Positions 35,845 to 44,502 of a stretch of DNA of 64,000 nucleotides are shown here, one piece after another. The position numbers were made by a program, and so were the translations under genes. The notes under the pieces are model-generated. The model had not been told where the DNA came from, ran no database searches, and was given only the letters and a program-made list of their open reading frames with translations. Within the stretch, counting starts at the first letter, position 1. Every line of letters begins with the position of its first letter. The stretch spans positions 62,001 to 126,000 of the forward strand of contig NZ_JAQIYM010000004.1 in assembly GCF_028823535.1 (NCBI RefSeq), written 5' to 3'. The DNA comes from Pseudomonas serbica (GTDB lineage Bacteria > Pseudomonadota > Gammaproteobacteria > Pseudomonadales > Pseudomonadaceae).

Positions 35845-37272
35845 TTATTCAGCCAGCTTGAAGGTGATGAAGCTCGCACGGTTCTGGCGCAGTACGCGCA
35901 TCGACACCGAACGATTCTTCGGCAACGCCTTGGCAATGTCCGTGAACTCCTTGGCCGAACCGATCGCCTGATTGTTCAGGTGAGTGATGATATCGCCTGG
36001 CTGCAGGCCGATCATCGACGCAGGACCGTCCTGGACTTCCTTGATCACCACGCCACCCTTGAGGTCGTAGGTTTTCTTCTGTTCGTCCGTCAGCTCGGCC
36101 ACAGCGACGCCAAGGCGGTTGCTGCTGCGCTCGATGCTCGACTGCGGCAGGTCGTCCAGCTCCTTGCCTTCTTCCGGGATTGCGCCAACAGTCAGCTCGA
36201 CATTCTTGCGCTTGCCTTCACGGATCACTTCCAGATTGGCCTTGGAGCCCGCCTTCAATGCGCCCACCAGATGTGGCAGATCGGCGGACATGACGATCGG
36301 CTGGCCATTCATGGTCAGGATCACATCGCCTACCTGCAAACCGCCCTTGGCAGCCGGGCCGTCATCCTGGATCTGAGCGACCAGTGCACCGGCCGGTTTA
36401 TCCAGGCCGAACGATTCCGCCAGGTCCTTGTTCACTTCCTGAATCACCACACCCAGCCAGCCACGGCTTACCTTGCCGCCGCTTTTCAGCTGATTGGACA
36501 CGTCCATGGCCACATCGATAGGGATCGCGAACGATACACCCATGAAGCCGCCGGAACGGGTGTAGATCTGCGAGTTGATCCCGACCACTTCACCATTGAG
36601 GTTGAACAGCGGCCCACCCGAGTTACCCGGGTTGATAGGCACGTCAGTCTGGATGAACGGCACGTAGTTTTCATTGGGCAGGCTACGTCCGACAGCACTG
36701 ACGATACCCTGGGTCACGGTATGGTCGAAACCGAACGGCGAGCCGATTGCCACGACCCATTGCCCGGCTTTCAGATCCTGGGACTTGCCCAGTTTCAGGA
36801 CCGGAAGATCCTTGGCTTCGATTTTCAGTAGCGCCACGTCGGAGCGCGGATCGGTGCCGATCAGCTTGGCCTTCATTTCACTGCGGTCGGACAGACGCAC
36901 GAGGATTTCGTCGGCATCGGCAATCACATGATTGTTGGTCAGGATGTAGCCGTCAGGCGAAATGATGAAGCCCGAACCCAACGATTGCGCTTCGCGCTGG
37001 CGATCACCACGGGGGGACCGAGGCTCCGGCGGCATGCCGCGCTCGAAAAACTCGCGCAGCATCGGCGGCAAGCCTTCGAGGTCGGGCATCTGCTGGTTCA
37101 CTCTGCGCTCAGGCAGTTTTTGCGTAGTACTGATGTTTACCACCGCAGGCGACGCCTGCTCAACCAGTTGCGTGAAATCAGGTAATTCGACCGCCTGAAC
37201 AGCGACCGCCTGACCGAGCACCAGCACGGTGGCAAAAATGGAGAGGTAAGACTTCAAGCGTGGTATCGACAT
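35845..37272 (-). CDS. mucD: Periplasmic serine protease MucD (DegP/Do family)
   Basis: A 475-residue HtrA-type protease/chaperone. A signal peptide (MSIPRLKSYLSIFATVLVLGQAVAVQA) precedes a trypsin-like domain with the triad in NNHVIAD, SDVALLKIEA and NPGNSGGPLF. Two PDZ domains follow (about residues 260-355 and 375-470). It degrades misfolded envelope proteins and dampens AlgU signalling. It is preceded by its own intergenic region with a terminator and a palindrome. There is no mucC between it and mucB. Confidence 0.93.
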   Translation of the reverse strand: MSIPRLKSYLSIFATVLVLGQAVAVQAVELPDFTQLVEQASPAVVNISTTQKLPERRVNQQMPDLEGLPPMLREFFERGMPPEPRSPRGDRQREAQSLGSGFIISPDGYILTNNHVIADADEILVRLSDRSEMKAKLIGTDPRSDVALLKIEAKDLPVLKLGKSQDLKAGQWVVAIGSPFGFDHTVTQGIVSAVGRSLPNENYVPFIQTDVPINPGNSGGPLFNLNGEVVGINSQIYTRSGGFMGVSFAIPIDVAMDVSNQLKSGGKVSRGWLGVVIQEVNKDLAESFGLDKPAGALVAQIQDDGPAAKGGLQVGDVILTMNGQPIVMSADLPHLVGALKAGSKANLEVIREGKRKNVELTVGAIPEEGKELDDLPQSSIERSSNRLGVAVAELTDEQKKTYDLKGGVVIKEVQDGPASMIGLQPGDIITHLNNQAIGSAKEFTDIAKALPKNRSVSMRVLRQNRASFITFKLAE

Positions 37273-37450
37273 ACGGCTCCCGTTACGACGAGCATGGTTA
37301 AGCGATATGGAGCAAGGAACACCGGGAACGATACGCCGGTATTTTTGTTCCGGGAACAACAAACAAGGCCAGAGCCGAGGGGCTCTGACCTATAAAAAAT
37401 ATTGGAGGGATTTGCAAATTGAAATGCTCACTAAACATTTCGATTTAACG
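37273..37450 (-). promoter_or_regulatory. Region between mucB and mucD with a palindrome
   Basis: The 178 bases contain a terminator-like hairpin and a perfect 15-base palindrome, TTGTTCC-G-GGAACAA, at 37345-37359. The palindrome lies about 75 bases before the mucD start, so it could be an operator for a mucD promoter. No gene, in particular no mucC, is present. Confidence 0.6.
37367..37390 (-). terminator. Terminator-like hairpin after mucB
   Basis: Read on the minus strand, GGTCAGAGCC and GGCTCTGGCC form a 10-bp stem with one G-U pair around the loop CCTC, followed by TTGTTTGTTGTT. This would end or attenuate algU-mucA-mucB transcription before mucD. Confidence 0.7.
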
Positions 37451-38410
37451 TCACTGCTGGGTTGCAGCGGCGTCGGTGCGCATGGACAAGGCTATCCGTT
37501 CAGCGGTGCCGATCGGGATCTCACCCACTACCGTCACCACCATCTCGCCTTGCGGCGTGCTCAAGCGCCGGGAGACGGCAACGGTCGGACCCAGTTGCGT
37601 ACGGGTGTCGGTGACACCTGAACCGCTCAAAGGCTCCAGGAATACCGAGAAGCGCGCGAGGCCATCGTCATACATCAGGCTGCTGACCTGGGCCTTGGTC
37701 TCGGGATTTTTGCGTACTGTACTGCTGGTCAATTCGAAACCCGGTGGCACCCAGTCGGAATGCCAGACCCGCGCCTCCTTGACCGCCGACGCCTTGTCGC
37801 TGTCGAGCTTGACCGGCTTGCACTCGGTGCCTGCCTGCAGGTCGCTGTCGGTGGGAACCGTAGAGGGGTCGAGTCGGGTGAACTGGAAGCGCTCCAGCAG
37901 CCGTCCTTTATCATCCAGCAGCAATGACTTCAGGGGCAGGCCGGTTTCCTGGTCCAGATGCAGTTCAAAACCGTAGCGATGCTGGTCACGGGGTGTCAGC
38001 GAGACAATCACTGCCGGACGCCCGGCCACGCGCGACTTGCCAATGACAGCAAGGTCATACCAATTCTTGAGCTTTTGTGGATCAAGTGAACGAGCTGGCG
38101 AGTTGGAGGTATCCCCCAGCCCTGCCATCAGGTTGCCGCTTACGCATTGAGTACGTCCATCAATGCGCACGACTTCCTGAGCGGAACCGTCGAGCTGGAT
38201 CAAACGCTCGCGGACTTTGCCATCCTGGACGCGGTGCCAGATGTTGTGGGTAGAAAAACTACCGTTACGCTCGTAGACAAAAGTACCTTGAAAGCTTTGC
38301 TGCTGCTCGGCCTGGCTCAGACGGGTCAACCAGTCTTGAGCCTGATCGGCGTGGGCTGGAACAATGAACCAGCCACCGAGCAAAAGCGTAAGTAGAGGTA
38401 TGGCGCGCAT
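37451..38410 (-). CDS. mucB: Sigma factor AlgU regulatory protein MucB (RseB family)
   Basis: A 319-residue periplasmic protein with a signal peptide (RAIPLLTLLLGGWFIVPAHA). The protein has the lipoprotein-fold RseB N-terminal domain with QAQDWLTRLSQAEQQQSFQG and a C-terminal domain. It binds MucA and protects it from cleavage by AlgW. It follows mucA closely and shares its operon. Length and layout are normal. Confidence 0.93.
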   Translation of the reverse strand: MRAIPLLTLLLGGWFIVPAHADQAQDWLTRLSQAEQQQSFQGTFVYERNGSFSTHNIWHRVQDGKVRERLIQLDGSAQEVVRIDGRTQCVSGNLMAGLGDTSNSPARSLDPQKLKNWYDLAVIGKSRVAGRPAVIVSLTPRDQHRYGFELHLDQETGLPLKSLLLDDKGRLLERFQFTRLDPSTVPTDSDLQAGTECKPVKLDSDKASAVKEARVWHSDWVPPGFELTSSTVRKNPETKAQVSSLMYDDGLARFSVFLEPLSGSGVTDTRTQLGPTVAVSRRLSTPQGEMVVTVVGEIPIGTAERIALSMRTDAAATQQ

Positions 38411-38418
38411 GATCCTCC

Positions 38419-39006
38419 TTAACGGTTTTCCAGGCTTGCTGCACGAGCGTAAGGCAGAGCGCTCTCGGTACCTTTCAGTGCAGCCTGTTGAGCGTGTTGG
38501 CGCAAGTAGCCAGGCAGACGTTGATCATTCCAGCCTGGTTGACCTTGCAATACACCATTGGCCATCGGACCAGTGGCTTCCGAACTCTCATTGTAGCCTG
38601 CCAGAACAGCCGGGCCCTTGACTTGTGGAACTGCCAGGCCAGGTTGGGTGGATTGCTGCGCCAGTTCGACGCCAGCGATCTCGTCCTGGTTGTACAGGCG
38701 AACACCTGCCAATACCGCCAGGGTCACCGAAGCGGCAACGGCCAGGCGACCCAGGCTGCGCCATGGACCACGGGTGGCTTTTGCCGGTACGGCTTCGTCA
38801 GCCAATGCAGCAGAAACAGCCGCGGCAATATCCAGGCGTGGAAGCAGCAGGTCTTTGTGCATCACTGCCCGAGCGATCTGATAACGAGCCCAGGTTTCAC
38901 GGGTTTCAACATCGTCACAGGCACTCAGTACCCGACGCAATTCCAATTCGTCCGCTTCGTTATCCATCACTGCGGACAGCGATTCCTGCAGGGCTTCACG
39001 ACTCAT
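38419..39006 (-). CDS. mucA: Anti-sigma factor MucA
   Basis: A 195-residue anti-sigma factor. The cytoplasmic N-terminal domain (MSREALQESLSAVMDNEADELELRR) binds AlgU. A single membrane segment is at about residues 85-104 (LGRLAVAASVTLAVLAGVRLY), and the periplasmic tail binds MucB. The protein is full length with no frameshift or early stop, so alginate overproduction by the usual mucA route is not expected from this sequence. It ends eight bases before mucB. Confidence 0.93.
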   Translation of the reverse strand: MSREALQESLSAVMDNEADELELRRVLSACDDVETRETWARYQIARAVMHKDLLLPRLDIAAAVSAALADEAVPAKATRGPWRSLGRLAVAASVTLAVLAGVRLYNQDEIAGVELAQQSTQPGLAVPQVKGPAVLAGYNESSEATGPMANGVLQGQPGWNDQRLPGYLRQHAQQAALKGTESALPYARAASLENR

Positions 39007-39037
39007 GGCGTTCCTCTCTTGGCTGTCGCCGCTGTCT

Positions 39038-39619
39038 TTAGTTTTCCTGCAACAACGGCTGCAGGGCTTTATCGATGGCCTCCCGGGCGCGGAAGATCCG
39101 GGAGCGCACGGTACCCACCGGACATTGCATGACGCTCGCAATGTCCTCGTAACTCAGACCATCGAATTCGCGTAAAGTTAAAGCCGTACGCAAATCTTCT
39201 GGCAGTTGCTGAATGGTTCGATGGACGGTGCCTTCGATCTCATCCCGCAGCAAAGCCCGTTCTGGCGACTCGAGATCCTTGAGGCCATGATCGCCATCGT
39301 AGAACTCTGCATCCTCGGAACTGACATCGCTATCCGGCGGCCGACGGCCGCGTGAAACCAGATAGTTCTTCGCCGTGTTGATGGCGATGCGGTAAAGCCA
39401 CGTATAAAACGCGCTGTCTCCGCGAAAATTACCAAGTGCACGATAGGCCTTGATAAAGGCTTCCTGCGCTACATCCTGGGCTTCATGGGTGTCGTGCACA
39501 AAACGCACGATCAACCCGAGAATTTTGTGCTGGTATTTCAGCACTAGCAGATCGAATGCACGCTTGTCGCCGCGCTGAACGCGTTCGACCAGCTGCTGAT
39601 CCTCTTCCTGGGTTAGCAT
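39038..39619 (-). CDS. algU: RNA polymerase sigma factor AlgU (sigma-22, RpoE family)
   Basis: A 193-residue extracytoplasmic-function sigma factor. Region 2 has DVAQEAFIKAYRALGNFRGDSAFYTWLYRIAINTAKNYLV (as overlapping segments) and region 4 has LTLREFDGLSYEDIASVM, then CPVGTVRSRIFRAREAI. It drives envelope-stress and alginate genes. It heads the operon algU-mucA-mucB. The start at 39619 fits the family; the longer frame has no match. Two candidate AlgU promoters lie upstream, which implies autoregulation. Confidence 0.95.
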   Translation of the reverse strand: MLTQEEDQQLVERVQRGDKRAFDLLVLKYQHKILGLIVRFVHDTHEAQDVAQEAFIKAYRALGNFRGDSAFYTWLYRIAINTAKNYLVSRGRRPPDSDVSSEDAEFYDGDHGLKDLESPERALLRDEIEGTVHRTIQQLPEDLRTALTLREFDGLSYEDIASVMQCPVGTVRSRIFRAREAIDKALQPLLQEN

Positions 39620-39678
39620 GAACACTCCTCGATAAGCTCGGAGGAGGCTTGCATTACTAAACGACCGGGCTTGCAAAC

Positions 39679-39705
39679 ATAGACTCGGGCTTTTCGCAAA
39701 AGTTC
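39679..39705 (-). promoter_or_regulatory. AlgU-dependent promoter of algU (proximal)
   Basis: On the minus strand, GAACTT (39705-39700) is followed after 16 bases by TCTAT (39683-39679). This fits the AlgU consensus GAACTT-N16/17-TCtga. It resembles the known self-regulated algU promoter of P. aeruginosa. Confidence 0.8.
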
Positions 39706-39872
39706 TCCCCCTCCAGGCAAGTTTCCTGCGGGCTCTGATTCGGCACGCACGAAAAACGCAGCGCGAGATTCCCCGGCTGCGCGAATAATCTTGTCATCGG
39801 TTTCGCCGGCAAGGATTCCAACCGCCATCCTGCGATGAAACCGACACTGTCCCTTGATTCAGGCAACCGTCT

Positions 39873-39900
39873 ATTGATCTTGGGCCTTTGGCAAAAGTTC
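39873..39900 (-). promoter_or_regulatory. AlgU-type promoter of algU (distal)
   Basis: On the minus strand, GAACTT (39900-39895) is followed after 17 bases by TCAAT (39877-39873). The -10 match is weaker than in the proximal site. Confidence 0.55.
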
Positions 39901-40176
39901 CAAAAAATATAGCTGCCCGAAATCGACATTGTGCAACCCTGAAGCGAAAAAGAGTGTTAAATCCACGATACAGTTCGCTTGTCGCCGAACCGGTGGAAAA
40001 AACATCCGACGAAGCGTCGGCCGTTTTCCGTCACAGTAGTTTCACAATGCCATATCGGCTCGGCTATTGTGCCGCTCCCCCCCTCTATATACTAGTGGGC
40101 TGTGCGGCTGCCGGGCATGCCTGTCCAGATGTCTGGCACCTACCCCGACCCGGGTCGCTTTGAGCGGAATCCTGAA

Positions 40177-41793
40177 ATGAGCCAACAGTTTCAACACGAT
40201 GTCCTGGTAATCGGCAGCGGTGCTGCCGGCTTGAGCCTTGCGCTGACCTTGCCCGGTCATTTGCGCATCGCCGTATTGAGCAAAGGCGACCTCGCCAATG
40301 GCTCGACGTTCTGGGCCCAGGGAGGGGTCGCCGCCGTACTGGATGACACCGACACTGTCGAGTCTCACGTCGATGACACCCTCAACGCCGGTGGCGGGCT
40401 ATGTCACGAAGATGCCGTGCGCTTTACCGTCGAGCACAGCAGAGAGGCCATTCAATGGCTGATCGACCAGGGCGTGCCGTTTACCCGCGATGAACAGTCC
40501 GGCACCGAAGATGGCGGATTCGAGTTCCACCTGACCCGTGAGGGCGGACACAGCCATCGGCGCATCATCCATGCCGCCGATGCCACCGGCGCGGCGATTT
40601 TCCGGACGCTGCTCACCCAGGCCCAGCAACGGCCGAACATCGAATTGCTGGAACAGCGGGTCGCAGTCGACCTGATTACCGAAAAGCGCCTGGGCCTTGA
40701 AGGCGATCGCTGCCTGGGTGCCTACGTGCTCAACCGTGGCACCGGTGAAGTCGACACCTACGGCGCCCGTTTCGTGATCCTCGCCTCCGGCGGTGCCGCC
40801 AAGGTCTACCTCTATACCAGCAACCCCGACGGCGCCTGCGGTGATGGCATCGCCATGGCCTGGCGCTCGGGCTGTCGGGTGGCGAACCTGGAATTCAACC
40901 AATTCCACCCCACCTGCCTGTACCACCCGCAAGCCAAGAGCTTCCTGGTCACCGAAGCCCTGCGCGGCGAGGGTGCGCACCTCAAGCTGCCCAATGGCGA
41001 ACGCTTCATGCCGCGCTTCGACCCCAGGGCCGAACTGGCACCACGGGACATCGTCGCCCGGGCCATCGACCATGAGATGAAGCGGCTTGGCATCGACTGT
41101 GTCTATCTGGACATCAGCCACAAATCCGAAGACTTCATCAAGACGCACTTCCCCACGGTATACGAACGCTGCCTCGAGTTTTCCATCGACATCACCAAAC
41201 AGCCGATCCCGGTGGTGCCGGCGGCGCACTACACCTGTGGCGGCGTGATGGTCGACCAGCAAGGTCGCACCGACGTGCCAGGGCTGTACGCGATCGGCGA
41301 AACCAGCTTCACCGGCCTGCACGGTGCCAACCGCATGGCCAGCAACTCGTTGCTGGAGTGTTTCGTCTACGCGCGCTCGGCGGCGGCGGACATCGTGGAA
41401 CAATTGCCGCAGATCTCGGCCCCGGTCGCCCTGCCCGCCTGGGACGCCAGCCAGGTCACCGATTCCGATGAAGACGTGATCATTGCGCACAACTGGGACG
41501 AATTGCGCCGGTTCATGTGGGACTACGTGGGCATCGTGCGCACCAACAAGCGCCTGCAGCGGGCGCAACACCGGGTGCGCCTGTTGCTCGACGAAATCGA
41601 CGAGTTCTACAGCAACTACAAGGTCAGCCGGGATTTGATCGAACTGCGCAACCTCGCCCAGGTGGCTGAGCTGATGATCCTGTCAGCCATGGAGCGCAAG
41701 GAGAGTCGCGGCCTGCACTACACCCTCGACTACCCGAACATGCTGCCGGTCGCCCGGGACACTATCCTGGTGCCGCCCACCTACGCCGGCTAA
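40177..41793 (+). CDS. nadB: L-aspartate oxidase
   Basis: A 538-residue flavoenzyme that oxidises aspartate to iminosuccinate in NAD biosynthesis. The FAD motif is [17 protein letters not shown] (about 10-26). The active-site arginines and His are in the segments [10 protein letters not shown] and [10 protein letters not shown], with the end typical of NadB ([20 protein letters not shown]). It is divergent from algU, as in other pseudomonads. Its last 32 bases overlap the end of the convergent ygfX gene. Confidence 0.95.
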   Translation: MSQQFQHDVLVIGSGAAGLSLALTLPGHLRIAVLSKGDLANGSTFWAQGGVAAVLDDTDTVESHVDDTLNAGGGLCHEDAVRFTVEHSREAIQWLIDQGVPFTRDEQSGTEDGGFEFHLTREGGHSHRRIIHAADATGAAIFRTLLTQAQQRPNIELLEQRVAVDLITEKRLGLEGDRCLGAYVLNRGTGEVDTYGARFVILASGGAAKVYLYTSNPDGACGDGIAMAWRSGCRVANLEFNQFHPTCLYHPQAKSFLVTEALRGEGAHLKLPNGERFMPRFDPRAELAPRDIVARAIDHEMKRLGIDCVYLDISHKSEDFIKTHFPTVYERCLEFSIDITKQPIPVVPAAHYTCGGVMVDQQGRTDVPGLYAIGETSFTGLHGANRMASNSLLECFVYARSAAADIVEQLPQISAPVALPAWDASQVTDSDEDVIIAHNWDELRRFMWDYVGIVRTNKRLQRAQHRVRLLLDEIDEFYSNYKVSRDLIELRNLAQVAELMILSAMERKESRGLHYTLDYPNMLPVARDTILVPPTYAG

Positions 41794-42214
41794 ACTTGAG
41801 CCGTACTCGCAGGCGTCGGTGCAGATCCGCCGCCTGCGAGTCTCGGGGCACGCAGATTGTCCTGAGCCGCCGCTCACCGCGTAGACGAAAGCGCAACACC
41901 ACGATCAACGGCAACGCCAGGCTATCCGGACGCAGTTGTACCGCCTGCCATCCCTTCGCCTGATTCCACAGCTGCCAGCCATCGGCGTCACGACGCAAGC
42001 CGCGAAATGCCTGTGGGTGCGTCAGTAAAATCTGCCGAGGCAAGGTCCAGGCGCCGTGCAACAGACAGCACAAGGCACCGGGCAGACTGGCCCAGAGCGG
42101 TATGGCGAGCAGGTACAACGCACCCAGCGCGAACGCCTGGGCCACAAGATACGCCGCCAGCAACTGCCGTGAGGCATGCCAGCGGCATTCGAACCCGTTA
42201 CTTGGGCTGGACAC
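41762..42214 (-). CDS. ygfX: YgfX-like membrane protein
   Basis: A 150-residue protein with two hydrophobic segments near residues 17-55 ([20 protein letters not shown], then [13 protein letters not shown]) and a charged, Arg-rich C-terminus. It fits YgfX (CptA), partner of SdhE, which lies directly upstream. In E. coli this pair has been discussed as a toxin-antitoxin-like system affecting the cytoskeleton, and SdhE also flavinylates succinate dehydrogenase. Its end overlaps nadB on the other strand by 32 bases. Confidence 0.8.
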   Translation of the reverse strand: MSSPSNGFECRWHASRQLLAAYLVAQAFALGALYLLAIPLWASLPGALCCLLHGAWTLPRQILLTHPQAFRGLRRDADGWQLWNQAKGWQAVQLRPDSLALPLIVVLRFRLRGERRLRTICVPRDSQAADLHRRLRVRLKFSRRRWAAPG

Positions 42215-42452
42215 GATCCAGGATCATGCGAACCATGCGCTGAAGTTCAGGGTCTTCGGATTCGGCGCGCTCCATGAACCAGCCGAACATGTCCTGATCT
42301 TCGCATTCGAGCAGCCTGACGTAGCAGGCGCGATCCACTTCGTTGAGGTGCGGATAAACCTCTTTCACAAACGGCACCAGCAGCACGTCAAGCTCAAGCA
42401 TGCCGCGGCGGCTGTGCCAGTAGAGGCGATTCAGTTCAACATCTTCGACCAT
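42198..42452 (-). CDS. sdhE: Succinate dehydrogenase assembly factor SdhE
   Basis: An 84-residue protein beginning [22 protein letters not shown], with the SRRGMxELD motif that defines the SdhE family. It inserts FAD into succinate dehydrogenase. It overlaps the start of ygfX by 17 bases, consistent with translational coupling. Confidence 0.93.
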   Translation of the reverse strand: MVEDVELNRLYWHSRRGMLELDVLLVPFVKEVYPHLNEVDRACYVRLLECEDQDMFGWFMERAESEDPELQRMVRMILDRVQPK

Positions 42453-42600
42453 GGAGCGCTCCTCAAATAGGCCGCAAGTATACAGCCCCGCGCCCCATCG
42501 AACAGTCGGCTTTGGTCGGGCACGACGAACCTTTGTGAACTACCCATTTCAAGGGCAGCCCCTTATCATGTCCACCAGACTCTCTACCCTGCGATGACCC

Positions 42601-43542
42601 ATGGCCGATTCCGCTTTTTTCTGCACGCTGTCTCATGAAGGTGTCCTGGCGGTCCGCGGCGCGGACGCCGGCAAATTCCTGCAAGGCCAACTGACCTGCA
42701 ACCTCAATTACCTGAGCGACACCCAGGCCAGCCTCGGCGCGCGTTGCACGCAGAAAGGCCGGATGCAGTCGAGCTTCCGCATCCTGCTCGAAGGTGATGG
42801 CGTACTCCTGGCCATGGCCAGCGAGTTGCTCGAACCGCAATTGGCGGACCTGAAAAAATACGCGGTGTTTTCCAAGTCCAAACTGACTGATGAAAGCGCT
42901 GCCTGGGTGCGTTTCGGCGTGGAGCATGGCGATGCGGCGTTGAAAAGTCTCGGCCTTGATTTGCCGGCAGAGACCGACAGCGTGGTGCGCCATGACGGCT
43001 TGATCGCCATTCGCGTCTCGCCCGAACGCGCCGAACTCTGGGTGGCCGCCGATCAAGCCGACGGGATCAAGGACAAGCTGTCCGCCCTGCTGCGCGAAGG
43101 TGACCTCAATCATTGGCTGCTGGGCCAGATTCGCGCCGGCATCGGCCAGGTGATGCCAAGCACCCGCGAGCTGTTCATCCCGCAGATGCTCAACCTGCAA
43201 GCCGTCGGTGGCGTGAGTTTCAAGAAAGGCTGCTACACCGGCCAGGAAATCGTCGCGCGCATGCAGTACCTGGGCAAACTCAAGCGCCGCCTGTATCGCC
43301 TGCAACTGGATGCCGGCGAACTCCCGGAACCCGGTACCCAGCTGTTTGCCCCGAGTCACGGCAGTTCGATCGGTGAAGTGGTGCTGGCCGCCAATGCCGC
43401 CAATCACATTGAACTGTTGGCCGTGTTGCAAGCCGAAGCTGCAGAAGGCGGCGACATTCATCTGGGCGCACTCGACGGCCCGGCCCTGCTCCTGCTCGAC
43501 CTGCCGTATGAACTGGACCGCGATCGCGAAATCCAGCGTTAA
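42601..43542 (+). CDS. ygfZ: Folate-binding protein YgfZ
   Basis: A 313-residue protein of the GcvT-like family with the YgfZ signature KKGCYTGQEIVARMQY. It uses tetrahydrofolate to support Fe-S enzymes. It starts MADSAFFCTLSHEGVLAVRG. It is divergent from the sdhE-ygfX pair and 36 bases ahead of the HDOD gene, a standard pseudomonad arrangement. Confidence 0.92.
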   Translation: MADSAFFCTLSHEGVLAVRGADAGKFLQGQLTCNLNYLSDTQASLGARCTQKGRMQSSFRILLEGDGVLLAMASELLEPQLADLKKYAVFSKSKLTDESAAWVRFGVEHGDAALKSLGLDLPAETDSVVRHDGLIAIRVSPERAELWVAADQADGIKDKLSALLREGDLNHWLLGQIRAGIGQVMPSTRELFIPQMLNLQAVGGVSFKKGCYTGQEIVARMQYLGKLKRRLYRLQLDAGELPEPGTQLFAPSHGSSIGEVVLAANAANHIELLAVLQAEAAEGGDIHLGALDGPALLLLDLPYELDRDREIQR

Positions 43543-43577
43543 CCGCGGTACTTTTTTGCAACACCTAGAGAAGCGTG

Positions 43578-44399
43578 ATGAGAGAGCTGGCGGAAAAGGT
43601 CCAACAGGATTTGGTTGAGGCCATCGATAACGATGACCTGGTTCTGCCAACGTTACCGGAAGTGGCCTTGCAGATACGCAAGGCCGCCGAAGACCCGGAA
43701 ATCAGTATCGGTAGCCTGAGCAAAGTGATTGGCCGCGACACCGCCCTGTCAGCGCGGCTGATCAAGGTGGTCAACAGCCCATTGCTGCGCGCGGCACAGG
43801 AAGTCACCGACTTGCACACCGCGATCACGCGGCTGGGCATCAACTACAGCAGCAACCTGGCCATCGGCCTGGTCATGGAACAGATCTTCCATGCACGCTC
43901 CGCCGTGGTCGAACAGAAAATGCGCGATGTCTGGCGCAAAAGCCTGGAAATCGCCGGCGTCAGCTATGCGCTGTGCCGCTACTACACCCAGCTCAAGCCT
44001 GATCAGGCGGCCCTTGGCGGGCTGGTGCACCAGATCGGGGTATTGCCGATCCTGACGTACGCCGAAGATCACTACGAACTGTTGTCCGATCCGGTCAGCC
44101 TCAACCATGTGATCGACCGTATTCATCCATTGCTCGGCGACAAGCTGCTGCGGGTCTGGGAGTTTCCGGAGCCGCTGGTGCAGGTGCCGCGGCACTACCT
44201 GGACTTCAAGCGAAAGTCCGCGAAGGTCGATTATGTCGACCTCGTCCAAGTGGCCAGCCTGTACTGCCACAAAGACACCGACCACCCGATTTCGCGCATC
44301 GACCCCTTTGGCGTACCGGCCTTCGTCAAGCTTGGGATCGATCCGGACAACAAGGCGATGTGTGCTGACCTGGAAGAAACGCGGTTGATGTTTTATTGA
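43578..44399 (+). CDS. HDOD domain protein
   Basis: A 273-residue protein that is essentially one HDOD domain (VLPTLPEVALQIRKAAEDPE and ISIGSLSKVIGRDTALSARL are its start). Such proteins are degenerate HD phosphohydrolases lacking the metal-binding His-Asp and act as signalling partners. It is the second gene after ygfZ. The start at 43578 is chosen over the GTG three bases earlier. Function in this context is unknown. Confidence 0.88.
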   Translation: MRELAEKVQQDLVEAIDNDDLVLPTLPEVALQIRKAAEDPEISIGSLSKVIGRDTALSARLIKVVNSPLLRAAQEVTDLHTAITRLGINYSSNLAIGLVMEQIFHARSAVVEQKMRDVWRKSLEIAGVSYALCRYYTQLKPDQAALGGLVHQIGVLPILTYAEDHYELLSDPVSLNHVIDRIHPLLGDKLLRVWEFPEPLVQVPRHYLDFKRKSAKVDYVDLVQVASLYCHKDTDHPISRIDPFGVPAFVKLGIDPDNKAMCADLEETRLMFY

Positions 44400-44419
44400 C
44401 CGAACACCGCGTCGCCCCA

Positions 44420-44488
44420 TTCGCGAGCAAGCCCGCTCCCACATTGGAATGCCTTTCAATGTGGGAGCGGGCTTGCTCGCGAAGAGGC
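44420..44488. repeat. REPIN (REP pair, opposite arrangement)
   Basis: Left arm TTCGCGAGCAAGCCCGCTCCCACA and right arm TGTGGGAGCGGGCTTGCTCGCGAA, with a short AT-rich spacer. It separates two convergent genes. Confidence 0.92.
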
Positions 44489-44502
44489 CAGAACAGCCCC
44501 CA

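Larger units (their letters stand above)
39620..40176. promoter_or_regulatory. Divergent algU / nadB promoter region
   Basis: About 560 bases without a gene. It holds two AlgU-type promoters on the minus strand (listed separately). The part next to nadB contains no promoter that I can call with confidence. Confidence 0.55.

Noticed and set aside
38419..39006. Truncated mucA (mucoid mutation)
   Set aside because: The frame is intact for 195 residues with a normal C-terminus.
40399..41571. 390-residue minus-strand frame across nadB
   Set aside because: Antisense shadow of nadB without recognisable domains.
42463..43650. 395-residue minus-strand frame across ygfZ
   Set aside because: Antisense shadow; ygfZ has its signature motif on the plus strand.
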